The notes: generated by a model from the sequence alone, not told the origin. A stretch of DNA of 64,000 nt from Actinacidiphila oryziradicis (GCF_005047355.1 NZ_SUMC01000008.1:207612-271611); one strand, 5' to 3'. Positions 8,551 through 17,423 are shown, counted from the first letter of the stretch. Translations and numbers: made by a program.

Positions 8551-9306
8551 ATGGAGCCACCCGAGGAGACGACGGTACGGCCGGGCGGTGGCCCACAACC
8601 GGACAGCACGGACAGCACGGGTGGCACTGACGGCACGGACGGCGCGGAGGGTGCCCGCGGTACGGACGGGGAGGATACCGGAGGGGCCGTTACAGACGTA
8701 GGTGCCCTTTCGGTGCCCTCGCGCGTCGCGGTCGCGCTGGCCGTGGCCGTCGTCACGGTCGGCGTAGCGGTCCACCTCACCATGGTGTTCCTGCACGTGG
8801 CGCCGCAGAACACCCTCAGCAAACAGCACGGCAATCTGGTCGCCGACTACATCTACCCCGAGTTCGAGCAGAACTGGAAGCTCTTCGCCCCCAACCCGCT
8901 GCAGCAGAACATCCACGTCTGGGCCCGCGCCGAGGTCCGCAAGGGAGACGGGAACACCGAGACGACTGGCTGGGTCGATCTGACCGCGATGGACATCGCC
9001 GCCATCCGCCACAACATCGCCCCCAGCCACGCCCAGCAGAACGAGCTGCGCCGAGCCTGGACCTTCTACACCCAGACACACGGCGAGCAGAACAAGGCGA
9101 TCGGCTTGCGGGGCCTGCTCAGTGAGCAGTACGTCCGGCGGATCGTGGAGAGGCGTTTTGGTCCCCGGCTCAACGGCGGGGACGTCGAGCGGGTCCAGGT
9201 CCGAACCGGGACCACCGCTGTCGCCGCGCCCGTCTGGAGCGGCGAGAAGACCGATACCAGGACCTCCTTCCAGGTCCTGCCGTGGTGGACGGTGAGCGGC
9301 GCATGA
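8551..9306 (+). CDS. DUF5819 family membrane protein (SdpA-like)
   Basis: A 251-residue protein. The first 48 residues are Gly/Thr/Asp-rich and cytoplasmic, one membrane segment follows at about 55-80 (VAVALAVAVVTVGVAVHLTMVFL), and the rest is an extracytoplasmic domain with YIYPEFEQNWKLFAPNPLQQN, the DUF5819 hallmark. Its stop overlaps the start of the HTTM gene (ATGA). This pair architecture resembles SdpA-SdpB of the Bacillus SDP toxin maturation system; that functional link is inference. Confidence 0.8.
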   Translation: MEPPEETTVRPGGGPQPDSTDSTGGTDGTDGAEGARGTDGEDTGGAVTDVGALSVPSRVAVALAVAVVTVGVAVHLTMVFLHVAPQNTLSKQHGNLVADYIYPEFEQNWKLFAPNPLQQNIHVWARAEVRKGDGNTETTGWVDLTAMDIAAIRHNIAPSHAQQNELRRAWTFYTQTHGEQNKAIGLRGLLSEQYVRRIVERRFGPRLNGGDVERVQVRTGTTAVAAPVWSGEKTDTRTSFQVLPWWTVSGA

Positions 9307-10574
9307 CCGGACAGACCAGCGTTCCCTCCTCCGCTGCCTCTCCTTCCCCCGCCCCCTCCCCCTTCGCCGGGCTGGCAGGCAGGATCGAGGCCGGGGTCAG
9401 CTCAGGCCTCGCCCGTATGACCGGCACTGCGGTCGGCCCGTACCAGACAGCGGTCATCCGCATCGGCTTTTCGCTGACCTGGCTGCTCTTCCTGCTGCGC
9501 GAATGGCCGCACCGCGCCGAGCTCTACGGCCCGGACGGCCCGTTCAGCTGGGACATGGCGCACCAGCTGACCGCCGACAACGGCGCCTTCAGCGTGCTGA
9601 TGTGGACCGACAGCCGGGTCTGGTTCGAGTTCGTCTACGGGGCCGCGATCGTCGCGAGCGCGCTGCTGCTGGTGGGGTGGCGGACCCGTACGTCCTCGTT
9701 GTTGTTCATGATCGGCGTGCTGTCGCTGCAGAACCGCAGCGTCTTCATCGGGGACGGCGGGGACAACGTCATCCACCTCATGGCGATCTACCTGGTCTTC
9801 ACCCGGTGCGCCCAGGTGTGGTCCCTGGACGCCCGGCGCACAGCTCGCGCGCAGGACGCTCTGCCGGACAAAGGGAAGGACCCCGTCGGCGTCGTCCTGT
9901 GGGCGGTGCTGGGTGCGGCGCTGCTGTTGGTGACGGCGCTGGGGCTCTTGAGCGGGGGCTGGGCCGCGATCTTCTTCGGTTTCTGGGTCGCGCAGGCCGC
10001 CTGGTGGGTCGTACGGCGGTACACACCCGGCGAGCCCCGGACCGTGCTCGACATCTTCGCCAACCTCGCGCACAACGGCGCCCTGCTGGTGATCATCGTC
10101 GAGGTCTGCCTGATCTACGCCACCGCCGGCTGGTACAAGATCCAGGGCTCCCGCTGGCAGGACGGCACCGCGCTCTACTATCCGCTCCATCTAGATGACT
10201 TCAGCCCCTGGCCCAACCTGTCGCACGCCATGGCGAGCAGCGGCCTCATGGTGATGGTCATCACCTACGGCACGGTAATCGTGCAGGTCGCCTTCCCTTT
10301 CACCCTTTTCAACCGCCGGGTGAAGAATTGCCTGCTTGTGCTGATGATGGCCGAACATGCCTCGATCGCCGTGGTGCTCGGGCTGCCCTTCTTCTCGCTC
10401 GCCATGATCACCGCCGACGCCATCTTCCTGCCCACTGGTTTCCTGCGCTGGGCCGGCGACCGGCTCTACGGTTCGGTACGACTTCGCCGGCGGCGGCCAA
10501 CCGCCGAGGCCGGGCCCGATCCGAAACTGCCTCAGCCCGCCGCCGAGCCTGCCCCCTCCGATCTCGTGCGATGA
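9303..10574 (+). CDS. HTTM domain membrane protein (SdpB-like)
   Basis: A 423-residue multipass protein of the HTTM (vitamin K gamma-carboxylase-like transmembrane) family. The core begins VGPYQTAVIRIGFSLTWLLFLLREWPHRAELYGPDGPFSW and has many hydrophobic segments (for example 200-235, 265-285 and 325-390). The carboxylase catalytic lysine context is not evident. ATG 9303 overlaps the DUF5819 stop, so the two are translationally coupled. In Bacillus an HTTM protein (SdpB) and SdpA process the SdpC toxin; here no SdpC-like gene is seen nearby. Confidence 0.85.
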   Translation: MTGQTSVPSSAASPSPAPSPFAGLAGRIEAGVSSGLARMTGTAVGPYQTAVIRIGFSLTWLLFLLREWPHRAELYGPDGPFSWDMAHQLTADNGAFSVLMWTDSRVWFEFVYGAAIVASALLLVGWRTRTSSLLFMIGVLSLQNRSVFIGDGGDNVIHLMAIYLVFTRCAQVWSLDARRTARAQDALPDKGKDPVGVVLWAVLGAALLLVTALGLLSGGWAAIFFGFWVAQAAWWVVRRYTPGEPRTVLDIFANLAHNGALLVIIVEVCLIYATAGWYKIQGSRWQDGTALYYPLHLDDFSPWPNLSHAMASSGLMVMVITYGTVIVQVAFPFTLFNRRVKNCLLVLMMAEHASIAVVLGLPFFSLAMITADAIFLPTGFLRWAGDRLYGSVRLRRRRPTAEAGPDPKLPQPAAEPAPSDLVR

Positions 10575-10642
10575 GCACCGTGAGCACCGCGAGCACCACG
10601 AGCACCACGGCACGCAGCCCCCGGTTCCGGCTGGGGCTGTAG
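10571..10642 (+). CDS. Possible 23-residue Ser/Thr-rich micro-ORF
   Basis: An ATG overlapping the HTTM stop (ATGA) opens a 23-codon frame beginning MSTVSTASTTSTTARSP and ending RLGL. Its DNA is a short repeat of AGCACC units. Coupling to the upstream gene is the only support for translation; it may be a chance frame in repeat DNA. Confidence 0.25.
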   Translation: MSTVSTASTTSTTARSPRFRLGL

Positions 10643-10690
10643 CTCCAACTGGCGGATCTTGTCCGCTCCGGTGGGCCGTAGGCTGAGATC

Positions 10691-11461
10691 GTGAGCGATG
10701 ACGAGGCCGAAACCGCTGTGCGGCAGTGGCGCGAGACCGCCCCTGACGCTGTATTGCTGGATGGTTTCCACGCGCTCAAACACGCACTGCGCTTCGGCGC
10801 GGATGTGCGTCTGGCGGTCACCAGCGACAAACAAGCCGTGTTGGGTCTCGCCGCAGAACTGGCCGACGATCTGACGGATGTGCTCAGTGACTCCGTCATT
10901 GAGGTTCCGGCACCCGTCCTGCGGGATCTGGTGCCCCGGGTTCACCCGACAGCAGTAGCCGCGCTGGCGTTCCGGCCCAGTGCTCGGGCCACCTTGGACA
11001 CCCTGTCCAAGGTGCCCCGCCAGTCCCCCATCGTCCTACTGGACAACCCTCGCAACCTTGGCAATGTGGGGGCTGTGGTCCGGTTGGCCGCTGGATTCGG
11101 GGCCACGGGCGTAGTGACGACCGGCGACATGAACCCATGGCACCCGAACGTCGTCCGTGCTGGTGCGGGGCTCCACTACGCTACGGCTGTGGAGCGGCTG
11201 TCCCTTGCTGACTTGCCGCCCGGCCCGCTTTACGTTCTGGATCCGGAAGGGCAGGACATCAGGTCCGTAGCGATCCCCGATGATGCGCTGATGGCCTTCG
11301 GCTCCGAGCGCCACGGGATCTCACCGGAGCTGCGGAGCCGGGCGACCACGCTGGTGGCCCTCCCCATGCGGCCACAGGTGTCCAGCTACAACCTTGCCAC
11401 CAGTGTGGCCATGGCTCTGTTCCACTGGGGAGGACCAGCCCCGATGCCCATGCCTTCCTGA
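10691..11461 (+). CDS. SpoU/TrmH-family RNA 2'-O-methyltransferase
   Basis: A 256-residue SPOUT-class methyltransferase that would methylate a ribose 2'-OH in tRNA or rRNA using S-adenosylmethionine. The three SpoU motifs are present: motif 1 LLDNPRNLGNVGAVVRLA, motif 2 FGSERHGISPEL and motif 3 LPMRPQVSSYNLATSVAMAL, which form the knotted cofactor pocket. The N-terminal third is a substrate-recognition domain. The exact target nucleotide cannot be told. GTG 10691 fits the domain start. Third-position GC appears lower than in the neighbours, which hints at a different history but is not proof. Confidence 0.85.
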   Translation: MSDDEAETAVRQWRETAPDAVLLDGFHALKHALRFGADVRLAVTSDKQAVLGLAAELADDLTDVLSDSVIEVPAPVLRDLVPRVHPTAVAALAFRPSARATLDTLSKVPRQSPIVLLDNPRNLGNVGAVVRLAAGFGATGVVTTGDMNPWHPNVVRAGAGLHYATAVERLSLADLPPGPLYVLDPEGQDIRSVAIPDDALMAFGSERHGISPELRSRATTLVALPMRPQVSSYNLATSVAMALFHWGGPAPMPMPS

Positions 11462-11520
11462 CCAATCAGTACCAATCAGTTGCCGCAGGCCCCGGGCCAC
11501 CTGCTTGCTGCGCGGGCCTG
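11461..11520. terminator. Direct repeat and bidirectional terminator
   Basis: ACCAATCAGT occurs twice in tandem at 11461-11480, right after the methyltransferase stop. Next, CAGGCCC (11486-11492) pairs with GGGCCTG (11514-11520), a short hairpin between the convergent methyltransferase and paaN genes. Confidence 0.5.
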
Positions 11521-11537
11521 AGCAGACCTACGCGAGG

Positions 11538-13220
11538 CTACGCAGGCCTGCGAACCTCGATCACCCGGAATCGGTTCGCGACAAACGCGCCGTCGCACAG
11601 GGCCGCATTCGCCGCCGGGTTGCCGCCGGAGCCGTGGAAGTCGGAGAAGGCGGAGGTCTGGTTGACATAGACGCTGCCGGTGAGGTTGAGCGACAGCTGG
11701 GCGGACTCCTCGAAGCAGGCGTCTTCCAGCAGCCGTTCCACCTCAGGGGAGGTGGTGTAGGCGCCGACCGTCATCGCGCCCTTCTCACGCACCGTGCGGC
11801 GCAGCAGATCTACCGCGTCCGCAGTGGAATCCACCGCCACGGCGAAGGAGACCGGCCCGAAGCATTCGGACATGTATGCCGCTTCGTCGTCCGGCTTGGC
11901 TCCGTCCAGCTTGACGATGACCGGGGTGCGGACCATGGCGTCGGGGAAGTCGGGGTGGGGCACCGTGCGCGAGGCGAGGGCCACCTCGCCCAGGGAGGGG
12001 GCGGAGTCCAACCGGGCTTTGACATCGGGGTTGACCAGAGCGCCCAGCAGAGCGTTCGCGCGAGCGTCGTCGCCGAGCAGCCCGTCCACGGCTGCCGCGA
12101 GGTCCCTCACGACCTCGTCGTAGGTCTTGGGCCCGGCGTCGGTCTGGATGCCGTCGCGGGGGATGAGGAGATTCTGCGGGGTGGTGCACATCTGGCCGCT
12201 GTAGAGGGACAGGGAGAAGGAGAGATTGGCCAGCAGGCCGCGATAGTCGTCAGTGGAGTCGATCACCACTGTGTTGACCCCGGACTTCTCCGTGAAGACC
12301 TGGGCCTGGCGGGCATTGGTCTCCAGCCAGTCCCCGAAGGCGGTCGAGCCGGTGTAGTCGATGATGCGCACTTCGTCGCGCAGGGCCAGGGTCTTGGCGA
12401 GCCCTTCGCCGGGCTGCTCGGAGGCCAGAGCCACCAGATCGGGGTCGTAGCCGGCCTCGGCGAGCACCTCACGGGCGATGGCGACCGTGAGGGCGAGCGG
12501 CAGTACGGCACGGGGATGCGGCTTGACCAGCACCGGATTGCCGGTGGCCAGGGAGGCGAAGAACCCGGGGAGCCCGTTCCAGGTCGGGAAGGTGTTGCAG
12601 CCGACGAGCAGCGCGATGCCGCGCGGCACGGGGGTGAACGTCTTGCGCAGCCGGATGGGCTCCCGTTTGCCCTGCGGTTTGGTCCAGTCGGCGGTGTCCG
12701 GGGTGCGGGTCTGCTCCGCATACGCGTAGGCGACGGCCTCCAGACCGCGGTCCTGGGCGTGTGGGCCGCCTGCTTGGAAGGCCATGGTGAACGCCTGGCC
12801 GGAGGTGTGCATCACAGCGTGCGCGAACTCGTGCGAGCGGGCGTTGATGCGGGCCAGGATCTCGAGGCAGAGCATGGCCCGGGTGTCGGGGCCGGCGTCG
12901 CGCCAGGCCGGGACGGCGGCGCGCATCGCGGGGAGCAGCACATCGGGATCGGGGTGCGGATACTCCACGCCGAGCTCGATGCCGTACGGCGAGACCTCGC
13001 TGCCGGTCCAGCTGTCTGTGCCGGTTTGGTCGAGCAGGGGCTGGAAGGGGTGCCCGAGGAGGGCGTCGAAGGCGGCTTTGCCGGCCTCTCCGTCACCGTA
13101 GGCCTTGGGGTGTTCGGGATAGGGGGACCAGAAGTCGCGGGTACGGATTGCGGTGAGCGCCTTGTCCAGCGTCTCGCGATGCCGTTCGATCAACGGGGCA
13201 GCGGTGAGATCGGCAGCCAT
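11538..13220 (-). CDS. paaN: PaaN, phenylacetate-degradation aldehyde dehydrogenase-type protein
   Basis: A 560-residue aldehyde-dehydrogenase-fold protein of the PaaN family. In phenylacetate catabolism this family oxidises the semialdehyde formed on ring opening. Landmarks are GIALLVGCNTFPTWNGLPGFFASLATGNPVLVKPHP, the catalytic cysteine in SGQMCTTPQNLL, and the PaaN-specific ending DFHGSGGNPAANAALCDGAFVANRFRVIEVR. The enoyl-CoA hydratase domain of the bifunctional enteric enzyme is absent, as in other actinobacterial PaaN. ATG 13220 follows GAGGAG. It is divergent from paaH over a region with a TetR-type palindrome, and the TetR gene lies just after paaH. Confidence 0.88.
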   Translation of the reverse strand: MAADLTAAPLIERHRETLDKALTAIRTRDFWSPYPEHPKAYGDGEAGKAAFDALLGHPFQPLLDQTGTDSWTGSEVSPYGIELGVEYPHPDPDVLLPAMRAAVPAWRDAGPDTRAMLCLEILARINARSHEFAHAVMHTSGQAFTMAFQAGGPHAQDRGLEAVAYAYAEQTRTPDTADWTKPQGKREPIRLRKTFTPVPRGIALLVGCNTFPTWNGLPGFFASLATGNPVLVKPHPRAVLPLALTVAIAREVLAEAGYDPDLVALASEQPGEGLAKTLALRDEVRIIDYTGSTAFGDWLETNARQAQVFTEKSGVNTVVIDSTDDYRGLLANLSFSLSLYSGQMCTTPQNLLIPRDGIQTDAGPKTYDEVVRDLAAAVDGLLGDDARANALLGALVNPDVKARLDSAPSLGEVALASRTVPHPDFPDAMVRTPVIVKLDGAKPDDEAAYMSECFGPVSFAVAVDSTADAVDLLRRTVREKGAMTVGAYTTSPEVERLLEDACFEESAQLSLNLTGSVYVNQTSAFSDFHGSGGNPAANAALCDGAFVANRFRVIEVRRPA

Positions 13221-13303
13221 GGGCCAACTCCTCGTCGAGCTGGGCGGTGGGTGGGCAGTGGGGGCGGTACTGGGCGGTTGGGGTGTGCAATACCGCTAGA
13301 TTA

Positions 13304-13317
13304 ACCGAATGTTCGGT
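13304..13317. promoter_or_regulatory. Candidate operator between paaN and paaH
   Basis: ACCGAATGTTCGGT is an inverted repeat with 6-bp arms and a 2-bp centre, in the divergent paaN/paaH promoter region; GGTCGGTT follows. The TetR gene at 14952 in the same operon is the likely binder. A related 14-mer (11 of 14 identical) lies upstream of bkdA at 16218. Confidence 0.6.
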
Positions 13318-13386
13318 CGGTTCAAGAGGACTGGCCGGGCCTGTGGATAACGACCTGTGGATAACTCGGAGGAAGGCAGCGTTCAG

Positions 13387-14949
13387 ATGACCGCGATCGA
13401 CCCGGGCAGCACCGTAGCTGTCGTCGGCACCGGCACGATGGGCCAGGGAATTGCCCAGGTCGCCCTGGTCGCCGGGCATTCCGTACGGCTGTATGACGCC
13501 GCTCCCGGCCGTGCCGAGCACGCGGCCAGGAGCATCGCCGCGCGCCTCGACCGGCTGGTGGGCAAGGGCACGTTGGACGCCGCCGAGCGGGACGCGGCAT
13601 GCGGTCGGCTCAGTGCCGCGGAGAAGCTCGTGGACCTTGAGGGCGCCGAGCTTGTGGTGGAGGCGATTCTGGAGGATCTCGGCGCCAAGCAGCAGGTCTT
13701 CTCGGCCCTGGAGACCGTCGTCGCCGACAGCTGTCTGCTCGCCACCAACACCTCTTCCCTCCCGGTCACCGCCGTCGCCGGGGCGCTGCGCCGTCCGGGC
13801 CGTTTTGTCGGTCTGCACTTTTTCAATCCGGCGCCGCTGCTGCCGCTCGTCGAGGTTGTCTCCGGCCACGCCACCGAGGAGAGGGCCGTCACGGCGGCGT
13901 ACGAGACGGTCGCCGCCTGGGGCAAGATCCCGGTCCGTGCCGCCGACATGCCCGGTTTCATCGTCAACCGTGTCGCCCGCCCGTTCTACGCGGAGGCTTT
14001 CCGCCTCTATCAGGACCGGGCCGCTGATCCGGCCACGATCGACGCGGTGGTACGCGAGTGCGGCGGTTTCAGGATGGGGCCCTTCGAACTCACTGACCTG
14101 ATCGGCCAGGATGTGAACGAGGCTGTCACCCGTTCGGTGTGGCAGTCGTTCTTCCACGACCCGAAGTTCGCCCCGTCGCTCGCGCAGCGGCGGCTGGTGG
14201 AGTCGGGGAGGCTGGGCCGGAAAACGGGGCGCGGCTGGTACGTGTACGAGGGCAAGGAGGGGGCGGCGGCGGAACGCCCGCTGCCGCGCACGGCTCCGCC
14301 GGAGAGTCCGCCGGCCGAAGTGGTGCTGAGCGGTGACCTCGGTCCGGCCGAGGAGCTGACCGGGATGATTCGTGAGGCCGGGATCAAGGTGTCGTCCAGC
14401 CATGAACCGTCCGAGCGGCACGGTGCCGTCCTGCTGCCGGACGGCACTCGGCTGGGGCTCACCGGGGGACGGATGGCGGCCCAGGAAGCCCCGGTGCGCC
14501 AGATCCTCTTCGATCTCGCCCTCGACTACCGCGCCGCCACACGGATCGCTCTCGCGCCGTCCAATGTCGTCGAACCCCGCTCGCTGGCGATGGCGGTAGG
14601 CCTCTTCCAGGCGCTGGGCATGCAGGTCAGCGTCATCGAGGACACACCTGGCCTGATTGTCGCGCGGACGGTCGCGATGCTCGTCGACCTCGCGGCGAAT
14701 GCCCTGGCGCAGGGCGTCGCCTCGCAGTCGGACATCGACAAGGCCATGCGGCTCGGAGTGGGTTACCCGATGGGGCCGCTGGAATGGGGCGAGCGGCTCA
14801 CCGCCAGGTGGGTGAGTGACTTTCTCCGGGGGATGCATGGGGAATGCCCGGACGGCCGCTATGCGCCGTCGCTCCTGCTGCGGCGTTGCGCCGCTACTGG
14901 GCGCCCGTTGCGGCACCGGGCGGCGGTCGGACAGCCGTTCGTTGGATAA
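13387..14949 (+). CDS. paaH: 3-hydroxyacyl-CoA dehydrogenase, PaaH type
   Basis: A 520-residue NAD-dependent 3-hydroxyacyl-CoA dehydrogenase acting in the beta-oxidation-like lower phenylacetate pathway. The Rossmann GTGTMGQGIAQVALVAGH is at about 17-34, NTSSLPVT and FVGLHFFNPAPLLPLVEVV follow, and the 3HCDH C-terminal domain is duplicated (first PGFIVNRVARPFYAEA, second TPGLIVARTVAMLVDLAANAL). The duplicated C-terminal domain and length near 500 are characteristic of PaaH/PaaC rather than FadB. ATG 13387 has GGAGGAAGG 10 nt upstream. Its TAA lies 2 bp before the TetR start, so the two are probably co-translated. Confidence 0.88.
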   Translation: MTAIDPGSTVAVVGTGTMGQGIAQVALVAGHSVRLYDAAPGRAEHAARSIAARLDRLVGKGTLDAAERDAACGRLSAAEKLVDLEGAELVVEAILEDLGAKQQVFSALETVVADSCLLATNTSSLPVTAVAGALRRPGRFVGLHFFNPAPLLPLVEVVSGHATEERAVTAAYETVAAWGKIPVRAADMPGFIVNRVARPFYAEAFRLYQDRAADPATIDAVVRECGGFRMGPFELTDLIGQDVNEAVTRSVWQSFFHDPKFAPSLAQRRLVESGRLGRKTGRGWYVYEGKEGAAAERPLPRTAPPESPPAEVVLSGDLGPAEELTGMIREAGIKVSSSHEPSERHGAVLLPDGTRLGLTGGRMAAQEAPVRQILFDLALDYRAATRIALAPSNVVEPRSLAMAVGLFQALGMQVSVIEDTPGLIVARTVAMLVDLAANALAQGVASQSDIDKAMRLGVGYPMGPLEWGERLTARWVSDFLRGMHGECPDGRYAPSLLLRRCAATGRPLRHRAAVGQPFVG

Positions 14950-14951
14950 TC

Positions 14952-15566
14952 ATGGTCATGGCGCAGAGCGGCAACGAGACCCCGGTCCCCAAGAGGTACA
15001 CCTACACCCCCGAATCGCTGCTCGCCGTCGCCGTGGAGGTCTTCAATGAGCGTGGCTACGACGGCACCTCCATGGAGCACCTCTCACGCGCCGCCGGGAT
15101 TTCCAAGTCGTCGATCTACCACCATGTCCGGGGTAAGGAGGAGCTGCTCCACCGGGCCGTCAGCCGCGCCCTGGACGGGCTTTTCGGCATCCTGGAGGAG
15201 CCGGGGGCACACCGGGGCCGGGCGGTCGAGCGGCTGGAGTATGTGACCCGTCGTACCGCTGAGGTGCTGATGACGGACCTGCCGTATGTGACCCTGCTGC
15301 TGCGCGTACGCGGGAACACCGACACGGAGCGGTGGGCGATGGGGCGCCGCCGGGAGTTCGACCAGCGGGTCACCGACCTGCTGGAGGCGGCGGCCGGGGA
15401 GGGGGATCTCCGTGCGGATGTGGATCTGCGGCTGGCGACCCGGCTGCTCTTCGGGATGATCAACTCGATGGTGGAGTGGTACCGGCCCGAGGCCGGTGGG
15501 GCATCCGCCGTGGAGCAAGTCGCGGACGTGGTGGTGCGGCTGGCCTTCGACGGGCTGCGTAAGTAG
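14952..15566 (+). CDS. TetR-family regulator, PaaR-like
   Basis: A 204-residue TetR regulator. The helix-turn-helix is at about residues 30-60 (GYDGTSMEHLSRAAGISKSSIYHHVRGKEELLHRAV), followed by an all-helical ligand domain. It begins 2 bp after the paaH stop; ATG 14958 is an alternative start two codons in. Position in the paa operon suggests it senses phenylacetyl-CoA or a related acyl-CoA and represses through the ACCGAA/TTCGGT palindrome at 13304. Effector and site are inference. Confidence 0.85.
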   Translation: MVMAQSGNETPVPKRYTYTPESLLAVAVEVFNERGYDGTSMEHLSRAAGISKSSIYHHVRGKEELLHRAVSRALDGLFGILEEPGAHRGRAVERLEYVTRRTAEVLMTDLPYVTLLLRVRGNTDTERWAMGRRREFDQRVTDLLEAAAGEGDLRADVDLRLATRLLFGMINSMVEWYRPEAGGASAVEQVADVVVRLAFDGLRK

Positions 15567-15599
15567 ACCGCTGCGTCAGACCGGCGCCGGGCCGCCGGG

Positions 15600-16115
15600 T
15601 CAGTCGCCGACCACGCGATCGGTCTCCTCGAAGACCAGCAGCGTCCGGCTGCTCAGCACTTCGGGGATCGCCTGGAGCCGGGTCAGGACGAGCTCGCGCA
15701 GGCTGCGGTTGTCGGGGGTGTGCACCAGCATCAGTACGTCGAAGTCGCCGCTGACCAGGGCGATGTGGGCGACACCGGGCAGGTCGGTGAGCTTGTCGCG
15801 GACGGTGCGCCAGGAGTTCTGCACGATCTTGAGGGTGATGTACGCGGATGCCCCCTGGCCTGCTCTTTCGTGGTCGACGCGGGCGGTGAAGCCGCGGATG
15901 ACACCGTCGTCGATGAGCCGGTTGATACGGGCATAGGCATTGGCGCGCGATACGTGCACGCGGTCGGCCACGGAGCGTATCGAGGCGCGGCCGTCCTCTT
16001 GGAGCAGCCGCAGGATGGCGCGGTCGATGGAGTCCAGCGGACGTCCCGGCTGCCCAGATGGTTCTGCGGGTTCCGACGGCTCCGCTGATGGGTTGGCCGT
16101 TTGTTCATTTGTCAC
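15600..16115 (-). CDS. bkdR: Lrp/AsnC-family regulator, BkdR-like
   Basis: A 171-residue Lrp/AsnC protein. After an acidic Pro/Glu-rich leader, the HTH spans about 35-80 (LDSIDRAILRLLQEDGRASIRSVADRVHVSRANAYARINRL) and the RAM ligand domain about 95-165 (SGDFDVLMLVHTPD). Lrp proteins divergent from bkd operons are activators responding to branched-chain amino acids. GTG 16115 was chosen since GGGAGG lies 9 nt upstream; ATG 16136 has none. It faces bkdA copy 1 across a 180-bp intergenic region. Confidence 0.85.
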   Translation of the reverse strand: MTNEQTANPSAEPSEPAEPSGQPGRPLDSIDRAILRLLQEDGRASIRSVADRVHVSRANAYARINRLIDDGVIRGFTARVDHERAGQGASAYITLKIVQNSWRTVRDKLTDLPGVAHIALVSGDFDVLMLVHTPDNRSLRELVLTRLQAIPEVLSSRTLLVFEETDRVVGD

Positions 16116-16217
16116 GCCCCCGAGCCTCCCTAGCATGGACGTACTGATCCCATCTCAGGGTGTGGAGAACCGTTTGTCCACAGGCGGAAAGCACCTGTAG
16201 CCAAAATGCCTCCTCCG

Positions 16218-16278
16218 ACCGAACAATCGGTGGAAGAGCGATACCCGCTCTGCCCTTTGATAATTCGGACACCTGTCC
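16218..16278. promoter_or_regulatory. bkdR-bkdA control region with two inverted repeats
   Basis: Two sites stand out upstream of bkdA. ACCGAACAATCGGT at 16218-16231 is an imperfect inverted repeat closely matching the paaN/paaH palindrome. GGACACCTGTCC at 16267-16278 is a perfect 5-bp-arm palindrome ending immediately before the bkdA ribosome site, where a bound protein could block transcription or translation. BkdR and the TetR protein are the local candidates. Confidence 0.5.
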
Positions 16279-16295
16279 AAGAGGAGGTGCTCGCG

Positions 16296-17423
16296 ATGAC
16301 AGTCGTGGACCAGCCCGTCTGGCGCCCCCGCACCGATGCCGGGCCGCTGCTGCCCGACCCCGAGCCATACCGGCTGCTCGGCACTCCAGCCGCCCGCGAG
16401 CTCGATCCCGGGCTGCTGACCGAGCTGCACGTACAGCTGCTGCGCGGCCGCCGCTACAACCGGCAGGCCACCGCCCTCACGAAGCAGGGCCGTCTCGCCG
16501 TCTACCCCTCCAGCACCGGCCAGGAGGCCTGCCAGATCGCCGCCGCGCTCGCCCTCCAACCGCAGGACTGGCTGTTCCCCAGCTACCGCGACACCCTCGC
16601 CGTCGTCGCCCGCGGTGTCGACCCCGTCCAGGCCCTCACCCTGCTGCGCGGCGACTGGCACAGCGGCTACGACCCGCACCAACACCGCGTCGCCCCGCTC
16701 TCCACCCCTCTGGCCACCCAGCTGCCCCACGCTGTCGGCCTGGCCCACGCCGCCCGCCTCCGGGGCGACAGCGTCGTCGCGCTCGCCATGGTCGGGGACG
16801 GCGGCACCAGTGAGGGCGACTTCCACGAAGCGCTCAACTTCGCCGCCGTATGGCAGGCGCCGGTCGTCTTCTTCGTACAGAACAACGGCTTCGCCATCTC
16901 CGTACCGCTCGCCAAGCAGACCGCCGCGCCGTCCCTCGCCCACAAGGCCGTCGGCTACGGCATGCCGGGCCGGCTGGTGGACGGCAATGACGCCGCCGCC
17001 TTGCACAAGGTCCTCGGAGACGCCCTGCGACACGCCCGGGAAGGCGGCGGCCCGACGCTTATTGAGGCCGTCACCTACCGGATCGATGCACACACCAACG
17101 CCGACGACGCAACCCGCTACCGGGACGACGCCGAGGTCGAGGCCTGGCACCAGCATGACCCGATCGCCCTGCTCGAACGGGAGTTGCGCGAGCGCGGGCT
17201 GTTCGACGAGCCGTCGGTACGGGCCGCCGAGGAAGCCGCCGAGCGGATGGCGGCCGATCTGCGGGACCGGATGAACCAGGATCCGCTCCTGGACCCGCTG
17301 GAACTCTTCTCGCATGTGTACGCGGAGCCGACTCCCCAGCTCCGTGAACAGGCCGCCATGCTGCGCGCCGAGCTGGCCGCCGAGGAGGAGTCCGCCGAGG
17401 GACTTGACGAGGTGCGGTCATGA
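16296..17423 (+). CDS. bkdA: Branched-chain 2-oxoacid dehydrogenase E1 alpha subunit (copy 1)
   Basis: A 375-residue thiamine-diphosphate decarboxylase subunit that, with BkdB, decarboxylates 2-oxoisovalerate and related acids and hands the acyl group to the E2 lipoyl arm. This supplies branched starters for fatty acids and polyketides. The TPP motif runs GDGGTSEGDFHEALNFAAV to VQNN, preceded by YPSSTGQEACQIAAALAL. The E1-alpha phosphorylation-loop region is TYRIDAHTNADDATRYRDDAE. ATG 16296 follows GAGGAGG. Its TGA forms ATGA at 17420, almost certainly the original overlap with bkdB before the insertion at 17425. Confidence 0.92.
   Translation: MTVVDQPVWRPRTDAGPLLPDPEPYRLLGTPAARELDPGLLTELHVQLLRGRRYNRQATALTKQGRLAVYPSSTGQEACQIAAALALQPQDWLFPSYRDTLAVVARGVDPVQALTLLRGDWHSGYDPHQHRVAPLSTPLATQLPHAVGLAHAARLRGDSVVALAMVGDGGTSEGDFHEALNFAAVWQAPVVFFVQNNGFAISVPLAKQTAAPSLAHKAVGYGMPGRLVDGNDAAALHKVLGDALRHAREGGGPTLIEAVTYRIDAHTNADDATRYRDDAEVEAWHQHDPIALLERELRERGLFDEPSVRAAEEAAERMAADLRDRMNQDPLLDPLELFSHVYAEPTPQLREQAAMLRAELAAEEESAEGLDEVRS

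Noticed and set aside
10691..11461. Methyltransferase gene as a recent horizontal acquisition
   Set aside because: Third-position GC looks lower, but there is no adjoining tRNA, integrase or IS, and without a codon-usage calculation the case is too weak.
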